Assembly: GCA_020634235.1 (NCBI GenBank)
Contig: JACKCB010000007.1
Span: forward strand, 1 to 11,105
Reading direction: 5' to 3'
From: Ardenticatenaceae bacterium
GTDB taxonomy: Bacteria > Chloroflexota > Anaerolineae > Promineifilales > Promineifilaceae
DNA length: 11,105 nucleotides
The notes under the pieces were generated by a model. It did no database searches and was not told the DNA's origin. It saw only the letters and a list, made by a program, of their open reading frames with translations. How positions within the stretch are numbered: position 1 is the stretch's first letter; each line of letters opens with the position of its first letter. A program made the translations under genes and the position numbers. Of the stretch, positions 1 through 6,904 are shown piece by piece.

Positions 1-29
1 CAGCAATTCTAAACGAACCATGTAATGAT

Positions 30-225
30 TTTGCACAGTGAAGGATGAAAATGTGGTACGCTCCGGTCCACAGCAGAAAGAGTTTGGTTGCACATTGGTG
101 AACCTCATCCCGTTTCTAAACGTAAACCGATTGCCTGTGAGCACAGTGAATTGTCGCGGTTGAAGAAACCAGCACGAGTAGCAAAGTACCAATTATCTCG
201 GCAATCCCTGCTGAAACCAGACTGA
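30..225 (+). ncRNA. candidate bridge RNA of the IS110 element
   Basis: In the IS110 subgroup the left non-coding end is transcribed as a structured RNA with two internal loops that pair with target and donor DNA. This stretch is the matching position and is rich in short helices. Visible pairings are 52-56 with 68-72, GGTT(g)CAC 86-93 with GTGAACC 98-104, CGTTT 111-115 with AAACG 118-122, GGTT 158-161 with AACC 167-170, and a nested helix pairing about 170-178 with 197-213. The 9-mer TTCTAAACG at 114-122 also occurs at 7-15, beside the inferred left tip, as expected for a guide matching the element's junction. GCACAGTGAA occurs at both 33-42 and 141-150. The ends of the RNA are guesses. The assignment rests on family knowledge plus these helices; no covariance test was possible. 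Confidence 0.5.
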
Positions 226-238
226 CTGGAGTAAGGAA

Positions 239-1483
239 ATGGAAAACCTGTTGACGTGTTGTTGTGGCTTGGACATTCATAAAGAGAGTATCGTCGCCTG
301 TCTGTTACAGGGACCGCTGGAAGAAGGGTACAAACCCGCCAGCGAAGTAAGAGAATTCGGGACGCAGCTAGCCGACTTGAATGCCTTGCGAGAGTGGCTG
401 CAAGCACATGATTGTCATTACGTTGCTATGGAAAGCACCGGCATTTTCTGGCAACCCGTGTACGCCATTCTTGAAGAAGCTTTTACGGATGACATGCACC
501 TCTTGGTGGTGAATGCCCGGCACTTAAAAAAGGTTCCCGGCCGGAAGACCGATATGCGCGATGCAGAATGGTTGGCTATCTTGCTGCGTGCCGGTCTCCT
601 ACGCGGCAGTTTTGTGCCCGAACGCGATATTCGGGATTTGCGTCAATTCACGCGGTATCGGAAGGCACTGATTCGGGATATTACTTCCCAGAAAAACCGG
701 ATTGAAAAGCTATTACAGTCGAGCGGATTTCGTCTGTCCTCCTTTCTGTCCGATATCTTTGGCGCTTCCGGCCAGGCGATCATGGAGCAGTTAGTGCAAG
801 TTGGCTATATCTCCAGGCAAAGTCTAGCAAAATGTCTCAAAGGGCGTGCCCGCCAGAAGAGCAACGAAATCTTGACCAATCTAAACGGGACCTTGTCCGG
901 GCCGCAGCGCAAGCTGCTCAAGAGGCAATTGGCTCACTTGCGAGACCTACAGGACAATTTAGCGGAAGTGGAGCAAGACATTCGCGCTAACTTTGCTCAG
1001 TTCGAGGGGCCTATCGAATTGTTGGACACTATTCCGGGCATTGATCTGACGGCAGCCCATGCCGTTCTGGCCGAAATTGGTGTGGATATGTCTGCTTTTC
1101 CCACCGCTGAGCATATCTGTTCCTGGGCTGGTCTTGCTCCTGGCAACCATCAAAGCGCCGGAAAAAAGAAGAAGCAACGCATTACTCATGGCAACAATTA
1201 TCTCAAGACGATTCTTTGCGAAGTGGCCTGGGTGATTGCCCGCCAGAAAAAACTATACTTGTCTGCTTGGTACTGGCGTCTCAAACAACGGACGGGTGCC
1301 AAGCGAGCGATTGTTGCTTTGGCGCGGAAGTTGCTTGTCATTATCTACACCATGCTTAAAACCAGCCAACCGTACGATGAACAAAAGTTCTTGGAACGCA
1401 AGCAGGCCAGCGAGCAAAAGCGAGTTAACCGAATGGTAAACGAATTAGCCAGGCTTGGGTATTCTGTTTCTCTGCCTAGCTGA
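239..1483 (+). CDS. IS110-family transposase (bridge-RNA-guided DEDD recombinase)
   Basis: This is a full-length 414-residue recombinase of the IS110/IS116/IS902 family, which catalyses element excision and insertion with a RuvC-like DEDD domain and a serine in the C-terminal Tnp domain. Visible acidic residues are D12 (GLDIHKES), E65 (AMESTGIFW), and D105 and D108 (KTDMRDAEW). The C-terminal domain has the helix-hairpin-helix-like LLDTIPGIDLTAA and the stretch SWAGLAPGNHQSAGK. Within it S306 aligns by position with the catalytic serine of IS621. A coiled-coil region between the domains (about residues 150-250) fits the family. The ATG at 239 follows GGAG at 228-231 with 7 bases between. No frameshift or stop interrupts the frame, so the enzyme may be active. 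Placement in the IS110 rather than the IS1111 subgroup rests on the long upstream and short downstream non-coding ends. Confidence 0.96.
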   Translation: MENLLTCCCGLDIHKESIVACLLQGPLEEGYKPASEVREFGTQLADLNALREWLQAHDCHYVAMESTGIFWQPVYAILEEAFTDDMHLLVVNARHLKKVPGRKTDMRDAEWLAILLRAGLLRGSFVPERDIRDLRQFTRYRKALIRDITSQKNRIEKLLQSSGFRLSSFLSDIFGASGQAIMEQLVQVGYISRQSLAKCLKGRARQKSNEILTNLNGTLSGPQRKLLKRQLAHLRDLQDNLAEVEQDIRANFAQFEGPIELLDTIPGIDLTAAHAVLAEIGVDMSAFPTAEHICSWAGLAPGNHQSAGKKKKQRITHGNNYLKTILCEVAWVIARQKKLYLSAWYWRLKQRTGAKRAIVALARKLLVIIYTMLKTSQPYDEQKFLERKQASEQKRVNRMVNELARLGYSVSLPS

Positions 1484-1563
1484 GACGTTTATTTTCGTAG
1501 CAATGTAAAACGGAATCGTTCACTCCCCCCCCTCCGAAACGAACAGAGAGGTCAAGCACCGGG

Positions 1564-1597
1564 GGCGTCGCCTCGGCGCTTCGCGCCTGGCGACGCC
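1564..1597. repeat. GC-rich hairpin with core GGCGCTTCGCGCC
   Basis: The outer arms GGCGTCGCC (1564-1572) and GGCGACGCC (1589-1597) are perfect reverse complements. An inner stem, GGCGC (1575-1579) with GCGCC (1583-1587), continues the helix around a TTC loop, with a small TC/T bulge between the two stems. The 13-mer GGCGCTTCGCGCC (1575-1587) recurs in inverted orientation in the hairpin at 1666-1697. This is probably a dispersed intergenic repeat of the REP type; the family is not recognised. Confidence 0.8.
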
Positions 1598-1606
1598 AAA
1601 TAGAGC

Positions 1607-1654
1607 GGGTTTTTTCAGTTTTTGGGGCATTTGCCCCAAAAACTGAAAAAACCC
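1607..1654. repeat. perfect 23-bp inverted repeat
   Basis: The arms at 1607-1629 and 1632-1654 are exact reverse complements with a 2-base spacer. Each arm is built of homopolymer blocks: GGG, T6, CAG, T5, GGGG, CA on the left and the complement on the right. In RNA this would be a stem of about 22 base pairs closed by a tetraloop. The T blocks lie inside the stem and not after it, so it is not a textbook intrinsic terminator, though it could stop readthrough from the IS. It sits between two GC hairpins and forms one unit with them. Confidence 0.88.
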
Positions 1655-1665
1655 CATCAGGTTCC

Positions 1666-1697
1666 CCCGCGCGGGGCGCGAAGCGCCCTCGCGCGGG
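1666..1697. repeat. GC-rich hairpin, inverted partner of 1564-1597
   Basis: The outer arms CCCGCGCG (1666-1673) and CGCGCGGG (1690-1697) pair perfectly. The inner arms GGGCGC (1674-1679) and GCGCCC (1683-1688) extend the stem to 14 pairs around a GAA loop, with T1689 bulged. The inner 13-mer GGCGCGAAGCGCC (1675-1687) is the reverse complement of that in the hairpin at 1564-1597. The two hairpins therefore bracket the AT-block palindrome in mirror orientation. Confidence 0.8.
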
Positions 1698-1927
1698 CCA
1701 GCGCAAGTGCCACAGCGTATTTGGAAAATCGCTCCACATCAGCCGCCCAGCGCGATCTCGGGCAGCTCACAGGCAACGCCACCTGGCAACCTTCTGCCCT
1801 TTTGCGCCCCTTTTCCCCCTACATTTAGCATTACTGGCCGTGCGTGTTGCGTATTGCGCCAGTTGGTGGCAAAGTTGTAGCCGGTAACATAGCTAGAAGA
1901 CAGAACACGAATGACGAATGACACTCC

Positions 1928-2452
1928 ATGACCCAACTTGCCGACGACTTTCTTGAACTCCATGATGACCAGGTGAGCGCCGCCGATTTGCAGGCCCAGG
2001 TGCAGGCCCGCCTGGCTGCCCGCCGCGCCGCGCCCGGCTACGCGCCACAGCAGTTCGCCAGCTACATCACCAGCGACACCTGCCCCACCCCGCCGGACGA
2101 TCTGCCCTACGCCTTTGGTCTCTACCACCATTTACAGCGGGCCAACGACATTTACAGCCAGGCCGATACCGCCCCGGTGCTGGCCCCCTCGCCGGCCACG
2201 CGGCTGCCGCTGCTGGGCCGCCTCTGGCAGCTCATTCGCGGTGAAACGCACAACCTCATCCTGTTTTATGTCAACCGCAGCCTGGCCCACCAGGTCAGCG
2301 TCAACCGCCACCTGGTGCAAACCCTCAACGAACTCACCCGCCAGAATGAAGCGCAGCAGCGGGCCATCATCGCCCTGCAGGCCCAGGTCGCGGCCCGGCA
2401 AGCCCAAGAGCAGCCCCCAGCAGCCGCGTCAGCGCCCCCCCCCACCGGGTAA
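1928..2452 (+). CDS. small coiled-coil protein of a glycosyltransferase operon
   Basis: This is a hypothetical protein of 174 residues with no enzyme motif that I recognise. Residues about 60-75 (PYAFGLYHHLQRANDIY) and a basic, hydrophobic stretch around 95-112 (LGRLWQLIRGETHNLILFYV) resemble the N-terminal or spacer module that precedes methyltransferase and glycosyltransferase domains in surface-glycan loci; this is from memory and unverified. Residues about 118-160 are rich in Q, N, L and E and likely form a coiled coil. The tail is a proline/alanine linker ending PPPTG. It lies 4 bases before the next gene and is probably translationally coupled to it. It may be a partner or scaffold subunit of that glycosyltransferase. 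A C9 tract at 2435-2443 encodes the proline tail, and losing one C would fuse this frame to the next protein. No clear Shine-Dalgarno precedes the ATG. Confidence 0.75.
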   Translation: MTQLADDFLELHDDQVSAADLQAQVQARLAARRAAPGYAPQQFASYITSDTCPTPPDDLPYAFGLYHHLQRANDIYSQADTAPVLAPSPATRLPLLGRLWQLIRGETHNLILFYVNRSLAHQVSVNRHLVQTLNELTRQNEAQQRAIIALQAQVAARQAQEQPPAAASAPPPTG

Positions 2453-2456
2453 CCCC

Positions 2457-3548
2457 ATGCCCCAACCAAAACTCAGCCAGAGCCAACTCAACCAGGTTGT
2501 CGTCGGTGCCTCCCTTGGCGACGCCGTTACCGACCATGCGCTGGTCATTCGTGACTGGCTGCGCGGTTGGGGCTTCCAATCCCAATTGTACGCGCTGCAC
2601 ATCCACCCGGCGCTGGCCAGCGAGGTGAAGCCGCTGTCTGCCTACCACCCCGGCCGGGGCGAGCGCCACCTCATCTTCCACCACAGCATCGGCTCCGAAA
2701 CCGTCGACGTGCTAACCAACCTCCCCGTTGAACTCATCCTCATCTACCACAACATCACCCCGGCCGGGTTCTTCACCTACGCCGACCCCATGTGGACCCG
2801 CCTGCTCACCCAGGGGCGACAGCAGTTGCACCAACTCCGCCCCCACACCCGGCTGGGGCTGGCCGTCTCCGAATTCAACGCCGCCGAACTGCGCGACGCC
2901 GGCTACCAGCCCACCGGCGTCCTGCCCATCATGCTAGACGAAAGCCGCTACACCATCCCTCTCAACGACAACCTGGCCGCCAGCCTGCGCGCCCAGGGAC
3001 CACTGCTGCTCTTCGTGGGCAAATTCGCCCCCCACAAAAAGCAAGAAGACCTGGTGAAGCTGCTCTTCCACTACCGGCAGCTAGCCCCCCACGCCCGCCT
3101 GGCCCTGGTGGGCGACCCCTGGCTGCCCGACTACACCGCCTGGCTCAACGACATGATCCGCCGCCTGGGGCTAACCGAGGCCGTGCTGCTGCCCGGCCGG
3201 GTAAACCAGCAAGACATGGTCACCTACTACCGCTGCGCCGACCTCTTCGTCTCCATGAGCGAGCACGAAGGCTTCTGCAAGCCGCTCATCGAAAGCATGT
3301 ACCTGGCCCTACCCATCCTGGCCTACGCCAGCACCGCCGTACCCGGCACCCTGGGCCAGACCGGCATCCTGTTCCACGACAAAGATTACGAAGCGCTGGC
3401 CGAACTGGTAGACATTTTGCAGCACGACCACGCCTTGCGCCAACGCCTGATCCAGCGCCAGCAGGCCCACGTGCAGCAGTTCCTGGCCCCCGCAATCCGG
3501 GCCACCTTACAGCAGCATCTGCAAACACTGGGGGTGCTGGCTCCATGA
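2457..3548 (+). CDS. GT4-type (GT-B fold) glycosyltransferase
   Basis: This 363-residue retaining glycosyltransferase transfers a sugar from a nucleotide donor, probably to a lipid-linked or protein-linked glycan at the inner face of the membrane. The C-terminal Rossmann half carries VGKFAPHKKQEDL (from about residue 187), the usual donor-phosphate loop, then the region RVNQQDMVTYYRCADLFVS. The EX7E signature is E271-x7-E279 in HEGFCKPLIE. The N-terminal acceptor half holds HHSIGSE and YHNITPAGFF, a pattern seen in GT4 enzymes of polysaccharide loci. The frame is open upstream to 2115, but the ATG at 2457 is chosen because it starts the GT-B fold and lies 4 bases after the preceding stop. Its own stop overlaps the next start as ATGA. 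Donor and acceptor cannot be told from sequence. Confidence 0.9.
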   Translation: MPQPKLSQSQLNQVVVGASLGDAVTDHALVIRDWLRGWGFQSQLYALHIHPALASEVKPLSAYHPGRGERHLIFHHSIGSETVDVLTNLPVELILIYHNITPAGFFTYADPMWTRLLTQGRQQLHQLRPHTRLGLAVSEFNAAELRDAGYQPTGVLPIMLDESRYTIPLNDNLAASLRAQGPLLLFVGKFAPHKKQEDLVKLLFHYRQLAPHARLALVGDPWLPDYTAWLNDMIRRLGLTEAVLLPGRVNQQDMVTYYRCADLFVSMSEHEGFCKPLIESMYLALPILAYASTAVPGTLGQTGILFHDKDYEALAELVDILQHDHALRQRLIQRQQAHVQQFLAPAIRATLQQHLQTLGVLAP

Positions 3549-4732
3549 GCCGCCCCCAGCGCATTGCCCTGGTCGTGCAGCGCTACGGGCCAGAAGTCAA
3601 CGGCGGCGCCGAGACAGCGGCGCGGGCCATCGCCGAACACCTGGCCACGCGGCTAGAAGTCCACGTGCTAACCACCTGCGCCGTCGATTACACCACCTGG
3701 GCCAATGTCTACCCGGCCGGGACAACCCAACTCAACGGCGTCCACCTCCACCGCTTCCCCGTAGACGCCGCTCGCGATTGGGGCCGCGCCCAAAAAGAGA
3801 CCGGCCGCTTCTTGCAGCAAGAACACACCCTGGAAGATGAAATCGCCTGGGTGCGCCAGGCCGGTCCCTTCGCCACCCCCCTGCTGCAATTCATCAAACG
3901 CTCAGCCACCGACTTCGACGCCTTCATCTTCTTCACCTACCTCTATGCCACCACCTGCCTTGGCCTGCCCCTGGTGGCCCACAAAGCCATCCTGGTCCCC
4001 ACCGCCCACGACGAACCCTTCCTCTACATGGAGATTTTCCGCCGTCTCTGCCGGCTGCCGCGCCACATCATCTACCTGACCCACGCCGAGCAGGAACTGG
4101 TGCAGCGCATCACCGGCAACCGGGCCGTGCCCAGCAGCGTGCTGGCCCTGGGCATCGATCCCCCCAGCCAGCCCCGGCCGGAGCGTTTCCGCCAAAAATA
4201 CCAGGTACAAGGCGATTTTCTGCTCTATGGCGGGCGCATCTCCGAAGCCAAAAACGTGCCCGAACTGCTAGACTACTTCCAACGCTACCTGGCCAGCCAT
4301 CCCCGGCCGGGGCAGCTCATCCTCATGGGCCAGTCCACCATCCCCCTCCCCACCCATCCCCAAATTCGGGCCATCGGCTTCGTCTCCGAACAGGACAAAC
4401 AAGACGCCCTCAGCGCCGCCACCCTGGTCGTCCTCCCCTCCCTCTTCGAGAGCCTGTCCATCATCATTCTAGAAGCCTGGCTCGCCAGCGTACCGGTACT
4501 GGTCAACGGCCGCTGCGAGGTCACCCGCCAGCAGTGCCGCCTCAGCAACGGGGGGCTTTACTACACCACCTACGACGAATTCGTCGCCACCCTGGACCGG
4601 CTGCTAAAAGCCCCCGCCCTGCGCGCCCAACTGGGCCAGCAAGGGCAGCAGTTTGTCCTACAGCACTATACCTGGCCCATCATTCTCGATCAGTACCAGA
4701 ACATCCTCCATCAGCTCCAATCCCCAAACTAA
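3545..4732 (+). CDS. second GT4-type glycosyltransferase
   Basis: This 395-residue GT-B fold enzyme starts with the classic acceptor-side motif RYGPEVNGGAETAARAIAEHL (from residue 13), in which the GGAE block is typical of GT4 enzymes. GGRISEAKNVPEL (from about residue 229) is the donor-phosphate loop, and E302-x7-E310 in FESLSIIILE is the EX7E signature. The start at 3545 overlaps the previous stop by 4 bases (ATGA), so the two transferases are translationally coupled and presumably act in sequence on the same glycan. The open frame extends upstream to 2792, but that part is an out-of-frame shadow of the previous gene. A C at third codon positions is very common, as in its neighbour. The sugar added is unknown. 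Confidence 0.92.
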   Translation: MSRPQRIALVVQRYGPEVNGGAETAARAIAEHLATRLEVHVLTTCAVDYTTWANVYPAGTTQLNGVHLHRFPVDAARDWGRAQKETGRFLQQEHTLEDEIAWVRQAGPFATPLLQFIKRSATDFDAFIFFTYLYATTCLGLPLVAHKAILVPTAHDEPFLYMEIFRRLCRLPRHIIYLTHAEQELVQRITGNRAVPSSVLALGIDPPSQPRPERFRQKYQVQGDFLLYGGRISEAKNVPELLDYFQRYLASHPRPGQLILMGQSTIPLPTHPQIRAIGFVSEQDKQDALSAATLVVLPSLFESLSIIILEAWLASVPVLVNGRCEVTRQQCRLSNGGLYYTTYDEFVATLDRLLKAPALRAQLGQQGQQFVLQHYTWPIILDQYQNILHQLQSPN

Positions 4733-4743
4733 ACCTCACCAGG

Positions 4744-4782
4744 CGGCAGCAATAACGTGACCGGCACCCATTATCGCTGCCG
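4744..4782. terminator. imperfect inverted repeat after the glycosyltransferase genes
   Basis: CGGCAGCAATAA (4744-4755) pairs with TTATCGCTGCCG (4771-4782) with one A/C mismatch and a 15-base loop. It lies 11 bases after the stop of the second glycosyltransferase. No T-run follows, so it is at best a weak or factor-assisted terminator. It could also be a post-transcriptional element before the secreted-protein gene. Confidence 0.35.
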
Positions 4783-4908
4783 GCAATTACTACAAAATTC
4801 CTATTGTGCCGCACCCAACCCATCGCTAAACTGAAACCCAAATTCGGGAATCATGCTGTCACTTATTGTCAACTCATGTCTACCGCACAATGCTCAGGAC
4901 TACACCTC

Positions 4909-6903
4909 ATGCTCAACCAACACACCACCGCCCCCACCAGAATCATCCTGGCCGGCTTTATACTCGTCATCCTGCTACTTGTCTTAGCTGCCGGAACACA
5001 GCCCACCGTCTCAGCCCAGGACCAACCCATCATAGGCGTGCCAGAAACGCCTAAGTGGACCGTAACCCTACCCCACGAAAACTGCTATGGCAGCAATGAT
5101 CCCAACTGCTTCCACGGCTCCCCCACCCTGGCCGACGTCAACGAAGACGGCTACGACGATGTCATCGTCTCCACCAACAACGGCCACCTCGTGGTGGTCA
5201 AGCACAACGGACAAGTACTGTGGGACGTGGATGTTGCCCCCTATTTCGGCATGGCCAGCAACCAGGAAGAGATCAACTCCTCCCCGGCCGTGGCCGACAT
5301 CGACAATGACGGCGACGTCGAGATCGTCGTTGGCGTAGGCACTATCCACCGTGCCATCTGCACCCAGGGCGGTGTCATCGTGCTAGATCGTTGGGGGCAC
5401 GTTGAGCCGGGCTGGCCGCAGAGCACCACCGACTGGGTCATCCCCCCGGCCGGGTGCAACGACTCCATCTTCTCCAGCCCCGCCCTGGGCGACCTGGACA
5501 ACGACGGCGACCTGGAGATCGTCGTCGGTGGCTTCGACATGCGCATCTACGCCTGGCATCACAACGGCCAATTCGTCGACGGCTTCCCCCCCAACAGCTA
5601 CCTCTACGACGAATTCCCCTGGAGCATCTTCGTCACCCACCTGGCCGACGTCGTCTGGAGCTCGCCAGCCCTGGCCGACATCAACCACGACGGCTACCTG
5701 GACATCATCACCGGCACCGATGAAGGCAACCAGGGCAGCAGTTGGAACTGCCCCTACGCCCTGCCGGCCGGCTGGCGCAGCGGCTACTGCGGCGGCTCCA
5801 TCTACGCCCTGGACCGGCACGGCCAGTTCCTGCCCGGCTTCCCCCGCCACTTCCTGGAAACCGTCCAATCCTCGCCCGTTGTCGCCGACATCAACAGCGA
5901 CGGCGAGATGGAAATCATCGTCGGCAGCGGCACCTTCTACCGCAACAACAGCCCCGACCATCCCACCTACGGCTTCCGCATCCACGTCATGGACAGCCAG
6001 GCCCGCGACCTGCCCGGCTGGGAAGGGGGCAAGGCAGTTGGCGGGCCAGTACCCGCCTCCCCAGCCATCGGCGACATCACCGGCGACGGCGCGCCAGAAA
6101 TCATCGTCGCCACCGCCGAAGAACGGCTGCTATACGCCTGGGACATTCATGGCCAGCTCATTAGCGGCTTCCCCAGCCGCGCCCGCGACATGTTCGGCCA
6201 GACCACAGCCAACTACGACACCGGCCAGAGCTTCGTGCTGGCCGATTTCGACGGCGACAGCAAGATGGAGATCATCCTCAACTTGGGCTGGACCGTGGTC
6301 GTCATCGACGGCGATGGCCGCCACCTCACCTCCACTTACTACCCAAACAGCGACCGGCCGGTATACCTGACCGATGGCACCCTGAGCAATACCCCGGCTG
6401 TCGGCGACATTGACCACGACGGCAAGCTAGAGTTGATCACCCACAACAGCATCCTGTATGTCTGGGATTTGCCCAACGCCTCCGACAAAGCTGAATGGCC
6501 GATGTTCAAGTTCAATGCGGCCGGCACCGCCTCCCCCATCACCCCGGCCTCGCTAGACAGCAGCCACGACGCGCTGCTGCTCTTCCACCAGACCGGCGTG
6601 CCAGGCCCCATCCGTGCTACCATCCAGGTACAAAACATGGGCGGCCAACCCATGAACTGGACCATCACCCCCCCGGCCGGGATAACCACCTCCCCCAGCT
6701 CCGGCACACTAGACAACGGCAGCGCCACCGTCCAGGTAACCATCGCCACCACCAGCCTGCGCCCCGGCTTCAACAGCCTGGGGACCATCCGCGTTCGCGC
6801 CTACAGTAACGGCGTCGAACTGCCCACCAGCCCCATCAACATTCCCGTCACCGTTTACTACGGCAACGTAAACCACATCTTCCTCTCCAATATCAGCCAA
6901 TAA
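4909..6903 (+). CDS. secreted FG-GAP/VCBS beta-propeller protein
   Basis: This exported protein has 664 residues from the chosen start. A signal peptide spans about residues 1-36, with R11, a long hydrophobic core and a likely cut after VSA before QDQP. Eight calcium-loop motifs of the DxDxDG type begin at about residues 76, 130, 195, 257, 327, 389, 446 and 500 (for example DIDNDGD, DINHDGY, DITGDGA). They are spaced 54-70 residues apart, which matches a seven- or eight-bladed integrin-like propeller. Residues about 530-655 look like an Ig-like or BACON-type beta-sandwich. The ATG at 4909 is preferred because AGGA at 4896-4899 precedes it by 9 bases and it starts the signal peptide. In-frame alternatives are ATG 4876 and TTG 4804. 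The C-terminal tail HIFLSNISQ may be a surface-retention signal, but this is speculation. Its role may be adhesion or a glycosylated surface protein. Confidence 0.9.
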   Translation: MLNQHTTAPTRIILAGFILVILLLVLAAGTQPTVSAQDQPIIGVPETPKWTVTLPHENCYGSNDPNCFHGSPTLADVNEDGYDDVIVSTNNGHLVVVKHNGQVLWDVDVAPYFGMASNQEEINSSPAVADIDNDGDVEIVVGVGTIHRAICTQGGVIVLDRWGHVEPGWPQSTTDWVIPPAGCNDSIFSSPALGDLDNDGDLEIVVGGFDMRIYAWHHNGQFVDGFPPNSYLYDEFPWSIFVTHLADVVWSSPALADINHDGYLDIITGTDEGNQGSSWNCPYALPAGWRSGYCGGSIYALDRHGQFLPGFPRHFLETVQSSPVVADINSDGEMEIIVGSGTFYRNNSPDHPTYGFRIHVMDSQARDLPGWEGGKAVGGPVPASPAIGDITGDGAPEIIVATAEERLLYAWDIHGQLISGFPSRARDMFGQTTANYDTGQSFVLADFDGDSKMEIILNLGWTVVVIDGDGRHLTSTYYPNSDRPVYLTDGTLSNTPAVGDIDHDGKLELITHNSILYVWDLPNASDKAEWPMFKFNAAGTASPITPASLDSSHDALLLFHQTGVPGPIRATIQVQNMGGQPMNWTITPPAGITTSPSSGTLDNGSATVQVTIATTSLRPGFNSLGTIRVRAYSNGVELPTSPINIPVTVYYGNVNHIFLSNISQ

Positions 6904-6904
6904 A

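Larger units (their letters stand above)
10..1545 (+). mobile_element. IS110-family insertion sequence (boundaries approximate)
   Basis: A complete IS110-type transposase gene is preceded by at least 238 non-coding bases and followed by only about 60 before a different, very GC-rich sequence begins. IS110-subgroup elements carry a long non-coding left end that encodes the bridge RNA, and they lack classic terminal inverted repeats. The limits given rest on an 8-base direct repeat, AAACGAAC, at 11-18 and 1537-1544. This would make an element of about 1.53 kb, the usual size for the family. The transposase reads close to 50% GC against clearly higher GC in the genes to its right, which fits recent acquisition. 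The left end could lie before base 1, so the boundaries are inferred; the identity of the element is not in doubt. Confidence 0.75.
1546..1927. other. gene-free stretch with palindromes and short repeats
   Basis: No open frame here looks like a real protein. The predicted peptides are arginine- and proline-rich and simply follow the palindromes. The first 150 bases hold three strong hairpins, described separately. The rest (1700-1927) is moderately GC-rich and ends with two heptamer-type repeats: TGTTGCG/TATTGCG near 1846-1859 and ACGAATG twice near 1908-1921. A promoter for the operon starting at 1928 should lie here, but I see no convincing -35/-10 pair. Confidence 0.6.

Noticed and set aside
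1607..1654. Perfect inverted repeat as a standard intrinsic terminator of the transposase gene
   Set aside because: The T-tracts are inside the 5' arm and the 3' arm is followed by CCCC, so the usual stem plus T-run is missing on both strands.
1476..1739. Minus-strand 87-residue frame across the palindromes
   Set aside because: It is explained entirely by the inverted repeats. There is no start context and no recognisable domain.
2115..2456. N-terminal extension of the first glycosyltransferase to 2115
   Set aside because: It overlaps the coiled-coil gene in another frame, and its residues are low-complexity R/S/P. The GT-B fold starts at the ATG at 2457. It is kept only as part of the C9 frameshift idea.
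5402..6370. A 322-residue plus-strand frame inside the propeller gene
   Set aside because: It is a +1 shadow of the FG-GAP repeats, made almost only of A, S, T, P and W. The real frame has the signal peptide and calcium loops.
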